A stretch of DNA of 64,000 nt from Crossiella equi (GCF_017876755.1 NZ_JAGIOO010000001.1:6867786-6931785), one strand, 5' to 3'. Counted from the stretch's first letter, positions 21,810 through 30,312 are shown. Numbers and translations are program-made. Notes: generated by a model not told the origin, from the sequence alone.

Positions 21810-22454
21810 TCAGGCCTCCAGGTACCGGAGCACGGCGAGCACCCGGCGGTGGTCGTTGCCCGCGATGGGCAGGCCCAGCTTGGTGAAGATGCTGCCCACG
21901 TACTTCTCCACCGCCCGCTCGGTGATCGTCAGCGCCTCGGCGATCCCGGCGTTGGACCGTCCCTCGGCCATCAGCCCCAGCACCTCGCGCTCGCGCGGGG
22001 TCAGGGTGGCCAGGGGGTCCTGGCGGCGGGACCGGGCCAGGATCTGGGCCACCACGTCCGGATCGAACACCGTGCCCCCGGCCGCGACCCTGGTCAGGGC
22101 CTGGGTGAACTCCTCGACGTCGGCCACCCGGTCCTTGAGCAGGTAGCCGATGCCGCTGAGCTCGCCGGTGATCAGATCGGCGGCGTAGCGCTCCTCCACG
22201 TACTGGCTGAGCACCAGGATCTTGGTCTCCGGCCAGGTCCGGCGGATCACCAGCGCCGCCCGCAGGCCCTCGTCGCGGTGCGTGGGCGGCATCCGCACGT
22301 CCACCACCGCCGCGTCCGGCCGGTGCCGCTCCACCGCGCGCAGCAACGCCTCCGCGTCGCCGACCGCCTCCAGGACCTCGTGCCCGCTCTCGGCCAGCAG
22401 CAGGGTCAGGCCCTGGCGCAGCAGCACGGCGTCCTCGGCGATCACGACTCGCAT
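21810..22454 (-). CDS. NarL/LuxR-family response regulator
   Basis: 214 residues. The receiver domain opens VVIAEDAVLLRQGL with the phospho-acceptor Asp in AVVDVRMPP (near residue 53) and Lys in GYLLKDRV. A LuxR-type helix-turn-helix (LTPREREVLGLMAEGRSNAGIAEAL) ends the protein. ATG 22454 overlaps the end of the kinase gene by 13 bp, so the two form an operon. Its stop lies 12 bases from the rluB stop, convergent. Confidence 0.93.
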   Translation of the reverse strand: MRVVIAEDAVLLRQGLTLLLAESGHEVLEAVGDAEALLRAVERHRPDAAVVDVRMPPTHRDEGLRAALVIRRTWPETKILVLSQYVEERYAADLITGELSGIGYLLKDRVADVEEFTQALTRVAAGGTVFDPDVVAQILARSRRQDPLATLTPREREVLGLMAEGRSNAGIAEALTITERAVEKYVGSIFTKLGLPIAGNDHRRVLAVLRYLEA

Positions 22455-23824
22455 GGCAGCTCCACGGTCACGGCGGTCGGGCCCCCGGCGGGGCTGGAGA
22501 TCGACAGCCTGCCATCCACACCCCCGGCCCGGTCGGCCAGACCCGCCAGGCCGGAGCCCGGCGTGGCCGCGGCCCCGCCCACGCCGTCGTCGGTCACCCT
22601 GATCACCAGGCGGTCCTCCTCGCGGCGGACCTCGACCCCGGCGCGGCTGGCGCGGGCGTGCTTGGCGATGTTGGTCAGCGCCTCGGCCACCACGAAGTAG
22701 CCGATGGCCTCGATGGTCTGCGTGGGGCGCGGGCTGACGTCGTAGCTGATGCGCACCGGCACCGGGCAGTGCGCGGCCAGCGCCGACAGGGCGGCGTCCA
22801 GGCCCCGGTCCTCCAGCACCGGCGGGTGCAGGCCCCGGGTCAGGCTGCGCAGCATCTCGATGGCGTCCTTGGCCTCCTGGTGGGCCTCCGCCACCAGCGT
22901 CATCGCGCCGTCCGGGTCGTTGCCGTGCCGGGCCCGGGCGCGGCCCAGCTTCATCGCCAGCGCCACCAGCTGCTGCTGCGCGCCGTCGTGCAGGTCCCGT
23001 TCGATGCGCCGCCGCTCCGCCTCCGCGGCCCGCATCGCCACCGACCGGCGCTCCTCCACCTCCCGCACCCGCGCGGCCAGGTCGGCAGCGGACTTCGGCT
23101 CCAGCACCGTGCGGGTCAGCGCCACGTGCACGATGGACATGCCGCGCACCAGCACCGGGGCCAGGAACAACAGCACCATGCCGACCACCAGGAACACCAC
23201 CACCCAGAACAGCCAGTCCCCGCCCCGGAAGGGCGCCAGGCCGGTGGCGGTGGCCTGGTAGCGGCTGACGGCGTCGCGCAGCTCCGGCGGGTGCAGGCTC
23301 TCCAGCACCGCCACCCCGATCAGGTAGACCGGGCCGAACCAGGCGAAGAAGGTGAGCAGGCCGCTCGGCACGGCCAGCGCCGCGCGGGCCAGGTAGTAGC
23401 CGATCGTGCGCCACAGGGTTGGGTTGACGATCAGGCCCAGGGACTTGCCGAGCACGCCCTTGCGGTCGGGCAGGCGCAGCGCCGGGGTGACCTCGGCGTC
23501 GTGCAGCACCCGGAACTGCCCGGCCTCGACCCGGTTGGCCCAGGTCAGCAGGCGGCTGCCGAGCAGTACGACCAGGGGGCTGAGCAGCACCGTCGGCAGG
23601 AAGGCGAACACCAGCGGCAGCGGCGCGCCGACGAGCAGCAGGACCAGCGGCCACAGCGCGCCGGTGAAGGCCAGCAGGATCAGCCCGACCGGGACGACCA
23701 GCCAGAACGGGGCGAGCAGCAGACCGAGGGTGTTCCGCCAGGTGCGGGCGGACACGATGTCCCAGGCCAGCCGGTTGCCCAGGCCGGACCAGCTGATCGA
23801 CACTCCTCTTCGGACAGTGGCCAT
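22442..23824 (-). CDS. Sensor histidine kinase, HisKA_3 type
   Basis: 460 residues. The N-terminal half is membrane-embedded, with several hydrophobic segments in two groups (roughly residues 35-100 and 150-230) resembling the putative Sensor domain of actinobacterial kinases. The dimerisation/phosphoacceptor helix has RRRIERDLHDGAQQQL with His279. The ATPase domain ends with DDGVGGAAATPGSGLAGLADR. ATG 23824 was preferred over upstream codons that only extend the frame. It pairs with the overlapping response regulator. The signal sensed is unknown. Confidence 0.9.
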   Translation of the reverse strand: MATVRRGVSISWSGLGNRLAWDIVSARTWRNTLGLLLAPFWLVVPVGLILLAFTGALWPLVLLLVGAPLPLVFAFLPTVLLSPLVVLLGSRLLTWANRVEAGQFRVLHDAEVTPALRLPDRKGVLGKSLGLIVNPTLWRTIGYYLARAALAVPSGLLTFFAWFGPVYLIGVAVLESLHPPELRDAVSRYQATATGLAPFRGGDWLFWVVVFLVVGMVLLFLAPVLVRGMSIVHVALTRTVLEPKSAADLAARVREVEERRSVAMRAAEAERRRIERDLHDGAQQQLVALAMKLGRARARHGNDPDGAMTLVAEAHQEAKDAIEMLRSLTRGLHPPVLEDRGLDAALSALAAHCPVPVRISYDVSPRPTQTIEAIGYFVVAEALTNIAKHARASRAGVEVRREEDRLVIRVTDDGVGGAAATPGSGLAGLADRAGGVDGRLSISSPAGGPTAVTVELPCES

Positions 23825-23893
23825 ACCGGGCAGCCTAGGAGCGCCACCCCTAGGGGACCACCGTGCGGGCCAGGGGATCCACTGACGTGGTAG

Positions 23894-23923
23894 CACCCTG
23901 GTGTTCTGGGGTGTTCACCCTGG
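23894..23923. promoter_or_regulatory. Direct repeats between the kinase and acyltransferase genes
   Basis: CACCCTGG occurs at 23894-23901 and 23916-23923, 22 bp apart (two helical turns), with TGTTC also repeated between. This spacing is typical of dimeric response-regulator sites, and it lies in the divergent gap between the two-component operon and the OlsB-type gene. Regulation of either operon is inference. Confidence 0.3.
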
Positions 23924-23958
23924 AGACGCGGGCGCCTCCGCGCGGCAGGCTCAGCCGC

Positions 23959-24729
23959 ATGATCGCCGCACCCACCGGGCCCCTGCCGAAACTGCTGGCC
24001 AGCACCGCGGCCGCCGGGCAGGGCATGTACAGCATGGTCGTGGCCGACACGGACGCGGAAGTCCGTGCCGCGCAACGGCTGCGGCACCGCGTCTTCGCCG
24101 AGGAGCTCGGCGCGCGCCTGGCCGGACCGTCCGGAGTGGACGTCGACGGGCTGGACGGGCACTGTGACCACCTGCTGATCAAGTCCGAGCCGAGTGGCGA
24201 GGTGGTCGGCACCTACCGCATCCTGTCGCCCTGGGCCGCGCGCCGCCGGGGCGGGCTCTACGCGGACGGCGAGTTCCGGCTGGGGGCCTTGGATGATCTT
24301 CGACCGTCGCTGGTGGAGCTCGGCCGGTCCTGTGTGGCCCCCGAGCACCGCAACGGCAGCGTCATCGGCCTCATGTGGGCCGGGATCTTCAGGTACGTCG
24401 CCCTGGTCGGGGCCCGCTGGGTGGCCGGTTGCGCCTCGATCCCGCTGGTCGACGGGGGTCTGCGCGCCGCCGGGGTGCGCGATGTCGTCCTGTCCCGCTC
24501 GCCCGCGCCCGCCGAGTACCGCGTCACACCCCGGAACCCGTGGCGGCACAAGGACGTTGTCCGGGGTAGAGAGGGGATCGCGTTGCCACCACTGATGCGG
24601 GGCTACCTGAGGCTGGGGGCGTGGGCGTGTGGGGAGCCCGCCCTGGACCCGGAGTTCGGCTGCGCGGACTTCTTCCTGTTGCTGGCCGTGGACCGGATGG
24701 ATCCACGCTACTCGAGGAGGTTCCAGTGA
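23959..24729 (+). CDS. OlsB-type ornithine N-acyltransferase (GNAT fold)
   Basis: About 256 residues. The segments EVRAAQRLRHRVFAEELGAR, CDHLLIK, GTYRIL and VELGRSCVAPEHRN belong to the hemolysin/OlsB acyltransferase family, which joins a 3-hydroxyacyl-ACP chain to ornithine in the first step of ornithine-lipid synthesis. ATG 23959 puts the conserved core about 35 residues in; the frame is open upstream to 23863, so an earlier GTG is possible. It overlaps the next acyltransferase by four bases. The specific substrate is inferred from this pairing. Confidence 0.82.
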   Translation: MIAAPTGPLPKLLASTAAAGQGMYSMVVADTDAEVRAAQRLRHRVFAEELGARLAGPSGVDVDGLDGHCDHLLIKSEPSGEVVGTYRILSPWAARRRGGLYADGEFRLGALDDLRPSLVELGRSCVAPEHRNGSVIGLMWAGIFRYVALVGARWVAGCASIPLVDGGLRAAGVRDVVLSRSPAPAEYRVTPRNPWRHKDVVRGREGIALPPLMRGYLRLGAWACGEPALDPEFGCADFFLLLAVDRMDPRYSRRFQ

Positions 24730-25667
24730 CCGCGAGGCGGCGCAAGCCCTTCAAGTGGACGCCGTTCACCCCGTGCGACCCGAGCTGCATCCCCAGCCGG
24801 GACGGCGAGCCCGTGGTGTCCCGGCTGGAACGGGCCCGCAGGCTGCTGCGCCTGGCCGGGTTCCTCGCCGTGGCCGTGCCGGTGTCCTGGTTCTTCGGCC
24901 GCATGTCACCGCGAAGACGCGGCCGGCTGGTGCAGGCCGGGGCGCGGGCCATGCTGCGCGCCCTGGACATCCGGCTGACCGTGCGCGGCACGCTGCCCAG
25001 CACGCCCACGCTGATCGTGGCCAACCACCTGTCCTGGGTGGACGGGCTGGTCATGCTCGCCACCCAGCCGCTCTACCAGGTCGCCAAGGCCGAGATCCGC
25101 TACATCCCGCTCTTCGGCGGTCTCGGCACCCGCGCGGGCACGGTGTGGATCAAGCGCGACAAGATGTCCCAGCTGCCGGGCGTGGTGGAGAAGATGCGCG
25201 TCCGGCTGGCCGAGGGCGCCCACGTCGCGGTCTTCCCCGAGGGGACCACGCGCTGCACCCCCGACGGCGCGGTGATGCGCCGGGCCAGCTTCCAGGCAGC
25301 CCTGGACGCGGGCGCCGCGGTGCAGCCCGCCCGGGTGGAGTTCTTCGGGCGGGAGGGGCGGCCGAGCACCATGCCCACCTTCATCGGCCGCGACGACCTG
25401 CTGCCCTCGATCGGGCGGGTGCTGCGGGCCCGGGGGCTGCACGCGACGGTGACCTTCGGCCAGGCCATCCCGGCCGGGACGGCGGGCACGCGCAAGGAGC
25501 TCGCGGCCCTGGCCAAGGACGGTTTCGACCGGCTCGGCGGGGAGGTGGCGGCGCGGGTGCCGGAGGAGGCGTTGGCCGCGACCGAGCCCACCGGCGCCGA
25601 GGGGGCCGGAGCCACCGGACGGCCCGGCCCGGCCGTCGAACGCGAGCGGGAGCTGGACGCCGCCTGA
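24726..25667 (+). CDS. 1-acyl-glycerol-3-phosphate acyltransferase-like (OlsA type)
   Basis: 313 residues. The acyltransferase block I motif is NHLSWVDGL (HX4D) and block III is FPEGTTRCTPDG. One N-terminal membrane helix is at about residues 38-60. A CDPSCIP segment near residue 15 adds two Cys. GTG 24726 is coupled to the OlsB-type gene, and OlsB+OlsA together make ornithine lipid. A housekeeping PlsC role is the alternative. The C-terminal ~50 residues are Ala/Glu-rich and probably flexible. Confidence 0.85.
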   Translation: MTARRRKPFKWTPFTPCDPSCIPSRDGEPVVSRLERARRLLRLAGFLAVAVPVSWFFGRMSPRRRGRLVQAGARAMLRALDIRLTVRGTLPSTPTLIVANHLSWVDGLVMLATQPLYQVAKAEIRYIPLFGGLGTRAGTVWIKRDKMSQLPGVVEKMRVRLAEGAHVAVFPEGTTRCTPDGAVMRRASFQAALDAGAAVQPARVEFFGREGRPSTMPTFIGRDDLLPSIGRVLRARGLHATVTFGQAIPAGTAGTRKELAALAKDGFDRLGGEVAARVPEEALAATEPTGAEGAGATGRPGPAVERERELDAA

Positions 25668-25678
25668 GACGGCAACCC

Positions 25679-25710
25679 CGTGGCCGCTCCGAACACCCGG
25701 AGCGGCCACG
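25679..25710 (+). terminator. Terminator of the acyltransferase operon
   Basis: A perfect 13-bp stem, CGTGGCCGCTCCG / CGGAGCGGCCACG, with a six-base loop lies 11 bases after the stop codon. Its last base begins the repeat array. Confidence 0.85.
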
Positions 25711-25888
25711 GTGTACTGGGCCGGCCAACACGGTGTACTGGGCCGGCCAACACGAGGTACGGGACCGGCCAACACGGGGTACCGGATTGGCCAACACGGG
25801 GTACGAAACCGGCAAACACGCCGGTGGGGGTGGTCTTGGTCGGCGTGTTTGCCGATCTCGTACCTCGTGTTTGCCGATCTCGTACGCC
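25710..25888. repeat. Array of 22-bp repeats, five direct and two inverted
   Basis: Five head-to-tail 22-bp units start at 25710, 25732, 25754, 25776 and 25798, with the shared pattern GGGGTACN4CCGGCCAACAC. The first two are identical and later ones diverge. After a 25-base spacer (25820-25844) two units in opposite orientation follow (25845-25866 and 25867-25888). Unit 5 and the first inverted unit form a hairpin of about 23 bp, of which CGGCAAACACGCCG/CGGCGTGTTTGCCG is perfect. The period of 22 is not a multiple of three, and the array lies between convergent genes flanked by two other hairpins, so it is non-coding. Function unknown. Confidence 0.92.
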
Positions 25889-25903
25889 TCGGCGCCTGGA
25901 GGC

Positions 25904-25941
25904 GACGGTGGGCCGCCGGGAGATCCCAGCGGCCCACCGTC
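25904..25941. terminator. Terminator of the amidase gene (possibly bidirectional)
   Basis: A perfect 13-bp stem, GACGGTGGGCCGC / GCGGCCCACCGTC, with a 12-base loop lies 25 bases downstream of the amidase stop on the minus strand. Confidence 0.8.
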
Positions 25942-25966
25942 TTCTCGGAGTGGTCCGGACGAGCGC

Positions 25967-27058
25967 TCAGCGGAGCAGGTGCTGCCAGGTGAGGTGGTCC
26001 AGCTGGCCGGTGGCGGGCAGGCGGTAGGCCGTCTGCGCGTCCCGGACCGCCTGCTCTGTCGGCCCGTCGTACTCGCCGGTGGCCGGGCCGCGCATGCCCG
26101 CCGCGACCAGCAGCAGCTGGGCGGCGTGCACCGCCTCGCCCCGGTCGCCCCGGCGCAGCGCGCCCGGTACCAGCACCGGCCAGGTCTCCGCGCCGAACAG
26201 GCCCGTCTCGGGCAGCCCGGTGGCGGCCTCCACACGTTTGCCCGCGGCCTCGGTGCGCGGGTCGAACATGCCGTCCACCGGGACCTCGGCGTACCCGGCG
26301 TTGCGCAGCAGGCGCTGGGCCACCACGACCTTCTCGCTCCGGTCACCCGGTTGCAGCAGCGGCCAGACCACCGGGTCCAGGACCTTCTCCCGGCTGCCCA
26401 TCGCCGTGGCCACCGCGCGGCGCAGCTCCGGCAGGCGCCCGTACAGGACGTTGCCCGGGCAGGCCGTGTTGTTGAAGTCGCGGTGGCCGAAGATCTGGCT
26501 GGTCGCGATGCCGTACTGCTGGCACATGTACTTGCACAGCGCCACCAGCGAGTTCCACTGGGCCGTGGTCGGGCCGACGCTGGTGTAGAGGCCCTCGTTC
26601 TCGATGCCCAGCGCCACGTTGTTCTGGCCCGAGGCGTGCGCGCTGACCACGTGCCGGGCACCGGCGCGCAGCACCTCCAGGCTGCGGTGGCGGCCCTCGG
26701 TGATGTGCCCGCCGCGGCTGTTGGTGAAGTGCTGGCCGGTGTCGATCCAGCCGTTGGAGTCCATGTGGTAGTTCTGGATGGACCGGGACAGCGCGAAGGC
26801 GTGCGCGAGGCTGTAGTCGGTGCTGTTCGCGGTGGCCGTGTGGTGCACGATGATCTTGACCGGCTTGCTGGCCAGCAGCGAGATCGCGCCGCTGGCGGGC
26901 CGGGCGTTCCAGGCCGCGGTGCCGTGGATGGTGGGCGCCAGCTCGCTCGCTCCGGCGAACAGGGGATCGGCTAGGCCGAGTGCCCCGGCCGCGGTCACGG
27001 TGAGTCCGCCGCGTAAGAACGCGCGGCGGCCGAACGGGTGGGGTGCAGGGTTCGACAT
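25967..27058 (-). CDS. Tat-exported N-acetylmuramoyl-L-alanine amidase with two PG-binding domains
   Basis: 363 residues; cleaves the lactyl-alanine bond of peptidoglycan outside the cell. The N-terminus has a twin-arginine signal (GRRAFLRGG then a hydrophobic stretch). The Amidase_2/PGRP domain (residues ~60-235) carries the zinc ligands His72 or 73 in VHHTATA, His in FGHRDFN and Cys in TACPGN, with GIENEG typical of the fold. Two peptidoglycan-binding type-1 repeats follow (each with a VxxAQxLL-type helix). ATG 27058 has GAGGGAG eight bases upstream. Confidence 0.92.
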   Translation of the reverse strand: MSNPAPHPFGRRAFLRGGLTVTAAGALGLADPLFAGASELAPTIHGTAAWNARPASGAISLLASKPVKIIVHHTATANSTDYSLAHAFALSRSIQNYHMDSNGWIDTGQHFTNSRGGHITEGRHRSLEVLRAGARHVVSAHASGQNNVALGIENEGLYTSVGPTTAQWNSLVALCKYMCQQYGIATSQIFGHRDFNNTACPGNVLYGRLPELRRAVATAMGSREKVLDPVVWPLLQPGDRSEKVVVAQRLLRNAGYAEVPVDGMFDPRTEAAGKRVEAATGLPETGLFGAETWPVLVPGALRRGDRGEAVHAAQLLLVAAGMRGPATGEYDGPTEQAVRDAQTAYRLPATGQLDHLTWQHLLR

Positions 27059-27232
27059 GAGGACGACTCCCTCGTCTTGGGGGCAGGGAACCCCAGAGAA
27101 GTGGGTCGTTTGACGGTAAGAGCTGGTTCCGTATCCGGTAAGGGCCAAATGGGTTGGGAACTTTCGAGATCCTGTATCAACGTGTCGCTGTCTAACGTTC
27201 GGTGGCGTATGTGCTAGGGCCCCCGACCCACG

Positions 27233-27270
27233 GGAAGGGCCCCGGACCTTGAACGGTCCGGGGCCCTTCC
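27233..27270 (-). terminator. Terminator after the hexosaminidase gene
   Basis: A perfect 16-bp stem, GGAAGGGCCCCGGACC / GGTCCGGGGCCCTTCC, with a six-base loop lies 13 bases past the GH20 stop on the minus strand. Confidence 0.88.
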
Positions 27271-27283
27271 GGGGTTCAGGAGA

Positions 27284-29098
27284 TCAGCAGGCGCCGTTGT
27301 CCTGCCAGACGCCCCACTGGCCGGTGGTGCCGGGCTCCTCGCCCTGCGTCCACCACTTCGCGGTGTAGGAGCGGCCCTTGTGCGAGACCTGGTTGTCCTT
27401 GACGTAGGTCTTGCCCCGGTCCCACGGCGCCGCGTTGCAGGCGTTGTTCGACGTGGTCGTCGTGGTGGTCGGGTTGGTCGAGCCCCAGGGCACCTGGGTG
27501 GAGCGGTAGAAGTTGATGCCCATGGTCTCCCAGCGCGGGCCCTGCGCGGCCAGGCGGTTCTTGAACGCGTCCCAGTTGTGCGTGCTGCGCGGGGACCAGC
27601 CCAGCTCGGCGACCGCGGGCAGGCGTGGGAAGGCCATGAACTCGATGTCGGCGGTCTTGGTGATGGTCTCCGACCACAGCGGCGCCTCGACGCCGAACAC
27701 CGCGTTCTCCCCGACGCCGGACAGGTAGCCGCCCGGGTTCCAGTTGTAGGCGTCCTGCACCTCGATGAAGCCCGCCCAGCTCAGGCCCAGCGGCGTGCTC
27801 GCGTTGTACTTCATGTCCAGGTAGGACTTGTTCGCCGGGGACAGCAGCACCTTGCCGCCGCGCGCCGCGTGGTTGGCCACGTTGGTGTCGCTGGTGGTGG
27901 TGCCCCAGTACTGCGGCACGGCCGAGGTCGGCGCGGGCGGGTTGACCTTGGCGAACTCGTGCCAGCCGATGATCTTCTTGCCGTACTTGCCCACCAGCGG
28001 CATCACCTTCTGCATGAAGGTGTTGTAGTCGGCGTCGGAGGTCGCGTGCGCCTCGTCGCCGCCCAGGTGGAAGTACTCGCCGGGGGTGATCGCGGCCAGC
28101 TCGCGGATGACGTCCTCGACGAAGCGGTAGGTGATGTCCTTGTTGATGCACAGCGAGGAGTAGCCGACCTCGGTGTCGGTGCGCATCGGCGGGGCCACGT
28201 TGTTGCAGTTGAGCTCCGCGTAGGAGGACAGCGCCGCGTTGGTGTGCCCGGGCATGTCGACCTCGGGGACCACCGTGATGTGGCGTTCCTTGGCGTAGTT
28301 GACGACCTCGGTGTACTGCGCCTTGGTGAAGAAGCCGCCGGGGCCGCCGCCGACCTGGGTGCTCGCGCCGTGCTTGGTCAGGTTCGGCCAGCTGTCGATC
28401 TGGATCCGCCAGCCCTGGTCGTCGGTCAGGTGCCAGTGGAAGTTGTTGATCTTGTACAGGGCGAGCTGGTCGATGTAGCGCTTGACCGCGTTGATGTCGA
28501 GGAAGTGGCGGGCCACGTCCAGGTGCGCACCGCGGTAGCCGAAGCGCGGCTGGTCCACGATCTTGGCGCCGGGCACGGTCCACGGGCCGGGCTTGACCGA
28601 GCTGGACTCCACCGCGGCGGGCAGCAGCTGGCGCAGCGTCTGCACGCCGTTGAACAGGCCCGCGGCCTTGTTCGCGCGCACGGTGACCGCACCGGCGGTG
28701 ACGTCGAGCTGGTAGCCCTCCTCGCCCACGCTGGCCGGGGCGCCGGAGAGCAGCAGCGCGATGCCGTCGGCGGGGGTGCCGGAGGCGGCCGAGACGGGCA
28801 GCGGGTAGCCGGTGGAGCGGCGGAGGATGCCCGCCAGGTAGTTGCCGACGCCGGTGGCCTCGGCCGAGCCGGCCTGGGTCTGGATGCGCGTGGCCGCGCT
28901 GAGCGTGTGCGTGACGCCGGCGCTGGGCGTGACCGAGGCGGGTGCGGGCACGACCGACTGGAGCGTGGTCGCGGCCTCCGCCGCCGAGGCGTCGTGCTGC
29001 ACGGAGGCGAAGCCGAGCCCGGCCCCGCCGAGCACGACGAGGGCGGCCAGGCCGCCGGCCAACCGCGACCGCAGTGGCCGCGAGTCGAGGGATGTCAC
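27284..29098 (-). CDS. Secreted beta-N-acetylhexosaminidase (GH20) with C-terminal chitin-binding module
   Basis: 604 residues; releases GlcNAc from chito-oligosaccharides outside the cell. A signal peptide (LAGGLAALVVLGGAGLGFA) is followed by the GH20b domain and the GH20 barrel with FHWHLTDDQGWRIQI and the catalytic Asp-Glu pair in HLGGDEAHA near residue 346. After a Thr-rich linker the last ~50 residues (CNAAPWDRGKTYVKDNQVSH...WWTQGEEPG...NGAC) are a CBM5/12-type module. GTG 29098 has GGGAGGA six bases upstream; the frame is open far upstream, but that part is not GH20. A DasR-type operator precedes it. Confidence 0.93.
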   Translation of the reverse strand: MTSLDSRPLRSRLAGGLAALVVLGGAGLGFASVQHDASAAEAATTLQSVVPAPASVTPSAGVTHTLSAATRIQTQAGSAEATGVGNYLAGILRRSTGYPLPVSAASGTPADGIALLLSGAPASVGEEGYQLDVTAGAVTVRANKAAGLFNGVQTLRQLLPAAVESSSVKPGPWTVPGAKIVDQPRFGYRGAHLDVARHFLDINAVKRYIDQLALYKINNFHWHLTDDQGWRIQIDSWPNLTKHGASTQVGGGPGGFFTKAQYTEVVNYAKERHITVVPEVDMPGHTNAALSSYAELNCNNVAPPMRTDTEVGYSSLCINKDITYRFVEDVIRELAAITPGEYFHLGGDEAHATSDADYNTFMQKVMPLVGKYGKKIIGWHEFAKVNPPAPTSAVPQYWGTTTSDTNVANHAARGGKVLLSPANKSYLDMKYNASTPLGLSWAGFIEVQDAYNWNPGGYLSGVGENAVFGVEAPLWSETITKTADIEFMAFPRLPAVAELGWSPRSTHNWDAFKNRLAAQGPRWETMGINFYRSTQVPWGSTNPTTTTTTSNNACNAAPWDRGKTYVKDNQVSHKGRSYTAKWWTQGEEPGTTGQWGVWQDNGAC

Positions 29099-29185
29099 GG
29101 GGTCGTCCTCCCGGTGAGTGCGGACAGGCGTACACGGGCGGCGGCGGAGACCGGTATCGGACATACCGGAAGACAGTGCGCAGCC

Positions 29186-29227
29186 ATCGAATCCCCGACC
29201 GCCGCGCCTGTCAAGGTCTAGACCACT
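29186..29227 (-). promoter_or_regulatory. GH20 promoter with DasR-type operator
   Basis: On the minus strand AGTGGTCTAGACC (29227-29215) is followed directly by a perfect -35 TTGACA (29214-29209), a 17-base spacer and TTCGAT (29191-29186). The GGTCTAGACC core is a perfect palindrome and fits the dre consensus A(C/G)TGGTCTAGACCA(C/G)T bound by the GlcNAc-responsive GntR regulator DasR. The predicted start is near 29179. A CCGGTAT-N5-ATACCGG dyad (29151-29169) lies in the leader. Confidence 0.8.
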
Positions 29228-29316
29228 GCGTTCATCCGCGCAGTCCACCGGTCCGCCGCGTGCCTGCTCCCTCCGGGATCGGTTCAGCCTCGTGTTTCCG
29301 GTACTTCCGGGCCGGA

Positions 29317-30312
29317 TCAGCCTGCCGGGATTGACAGCAGGCCGATCCCGTCCATGGTGCGCACCTCGAACCGGGCGATGTCCCCGCGGGAGAGCGCCAC
29401 GGTGCCGCCGGTGCGCAGCGGTTCCGGCGAGCCCGCCACGCCGTAGCCCTTCTCCGGCACGATCCAGCTGTTCACCGGGAAGGTCTGCCCGGCCTTGCCG
29501 ACCGCGACCAGCTGGCACAGCCGTGGCCCGGAGATGCCCTTCAGCTCCAGGTCCACCGCCACCCCGGAGCCGCGTTCGGCCAGGGCGAGCCTGGCCGAGA
29601 CGTTGTTCGCCGGGTTCTCCCCGGTCAGCGTCTCGGTGGCGGGCGGGCCCGGTTCGCCGCTCGGTCCCGGACCGGGCGGCGGCGCGGTGGTGGTCACCGT
29701 GGGCCGCCCCGGGTCGTCCAGGATCGTGCTGGGCAGGGCCGTCCCGCCGCCGGTGCCGCCCGAGGTGGCCGAGATGACCAGCGGGGTGCCCACCAGCAGC
29801 ACCGCCGCCGCGCCCGCCAGCAACCACACCGAGGTGCGCCTGCGGCGTTTGCGCTCTTCCACCTGGCCGAGCAGCTGCGTGAGCACGCGGTCCTCCGGTG
29901 GCCCGGCCGCGGGTGCCGGTACCGGCTGCGCCCTCGGCGGCTGGGCCGAGGGTGGCGGGACCGGTGCCGGCTGGACCGGTCGTGGCGGTGCCCCCTGGGG
30001 CGGCAGCGCCCTCGGCGGTCCGCCCGGTCGTGGTGGTGCCGCCCGCGGTGGCACCTGCTGGGGGCCGCCGGGCGGTGGTACCGCGCGCAGGGGACGTCCC
30101 CGCGGTGGCGGTGTGCCCGGGGCGTGGCCGTTGCGCTGCCTGTCCAGCGCTCGGGCCGCGTCCAGCAGGTCCGGCAGGTCCAGCATCTCCTGCAGTTCCT
30201 CCTGGCAGCGCGGACACTGCGCGAGGTGCTCCTCGAAGGCGATGGTGTCCGCCTCGTTGAGCACGCCGAGCAGGTACGCACCGACGTCGGAGTGGTCAGG
30301 TGGGGACGGCAT
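29317..30312 (-). CDS. Zinc-finger anti-sigma factor (RslA-like)
   Basis: 331 residues. The N-terminal zf-HC2 motif (EEHLAQCPRCQEEL, HxxxCxxC, residues ~29-36) is the anti-sigma zinc site. Residues ~60-145 are an extreme Pro/Arg-rich linker. One transmembrane helix is at about 160-182, and a C-terminal domain of ~150 residues lies outside the membrane. It starts six bases after the sigma gene stop, so the two are one operon. Release of the sigma factor by a redox or envelope signal is inferred from the zinc-finger family. Confidence 0.88.
   Translation of the reverse strand: MPSPPDHSDVGAYLLGVLNEADTIAFEEHLAQCPRCQEELQEMLDLPDLLDAARALDRQRNGHAPGTPPPRGRPLRAVPPPGGPQQVPPRAAPPRPGGPPRALPPQGAPPRPVQPAPVPPPSAQPPRAQPVPAPAAGPPEDRVLTQLLGQVEERKRRRRTSVWLLAGAAAVLLVGTPLVISATSGGTGGGTALPSTILDDPGRPTVTTTAPPPGPGPSGEPGPPATETLTGENPANNVSARLALAERGSGVAVDLELKGISGPRLCQLVAVGKAGQTFPVNSWIVPEKGYGVAGSPEPLRTGGTVALSRGDIARFEVRTMDGIGLLSIPAG

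Noticed and set aside
21810-23654. A 614-residue fusion of response regulator and upstream sequence
   Set aside because: The upstream part is the +1 shadow of the histidine kinase; the receiver domain begins exactly at ATG 22454.
25710-25888. CRISPR array
   Set aside because: The 22-bp units are directly adjacent with no unique spacers, no cas genes are near, and units occur in both orientations.
25680-26027. Coding region across the repeat array (peptides rich in GPANT/GRPT)
   Set aside because: The 22-bp period shifts frame at each unit, so the apparent repeats in translation are artefacts; the region is between convergent genes and full of hairpins.
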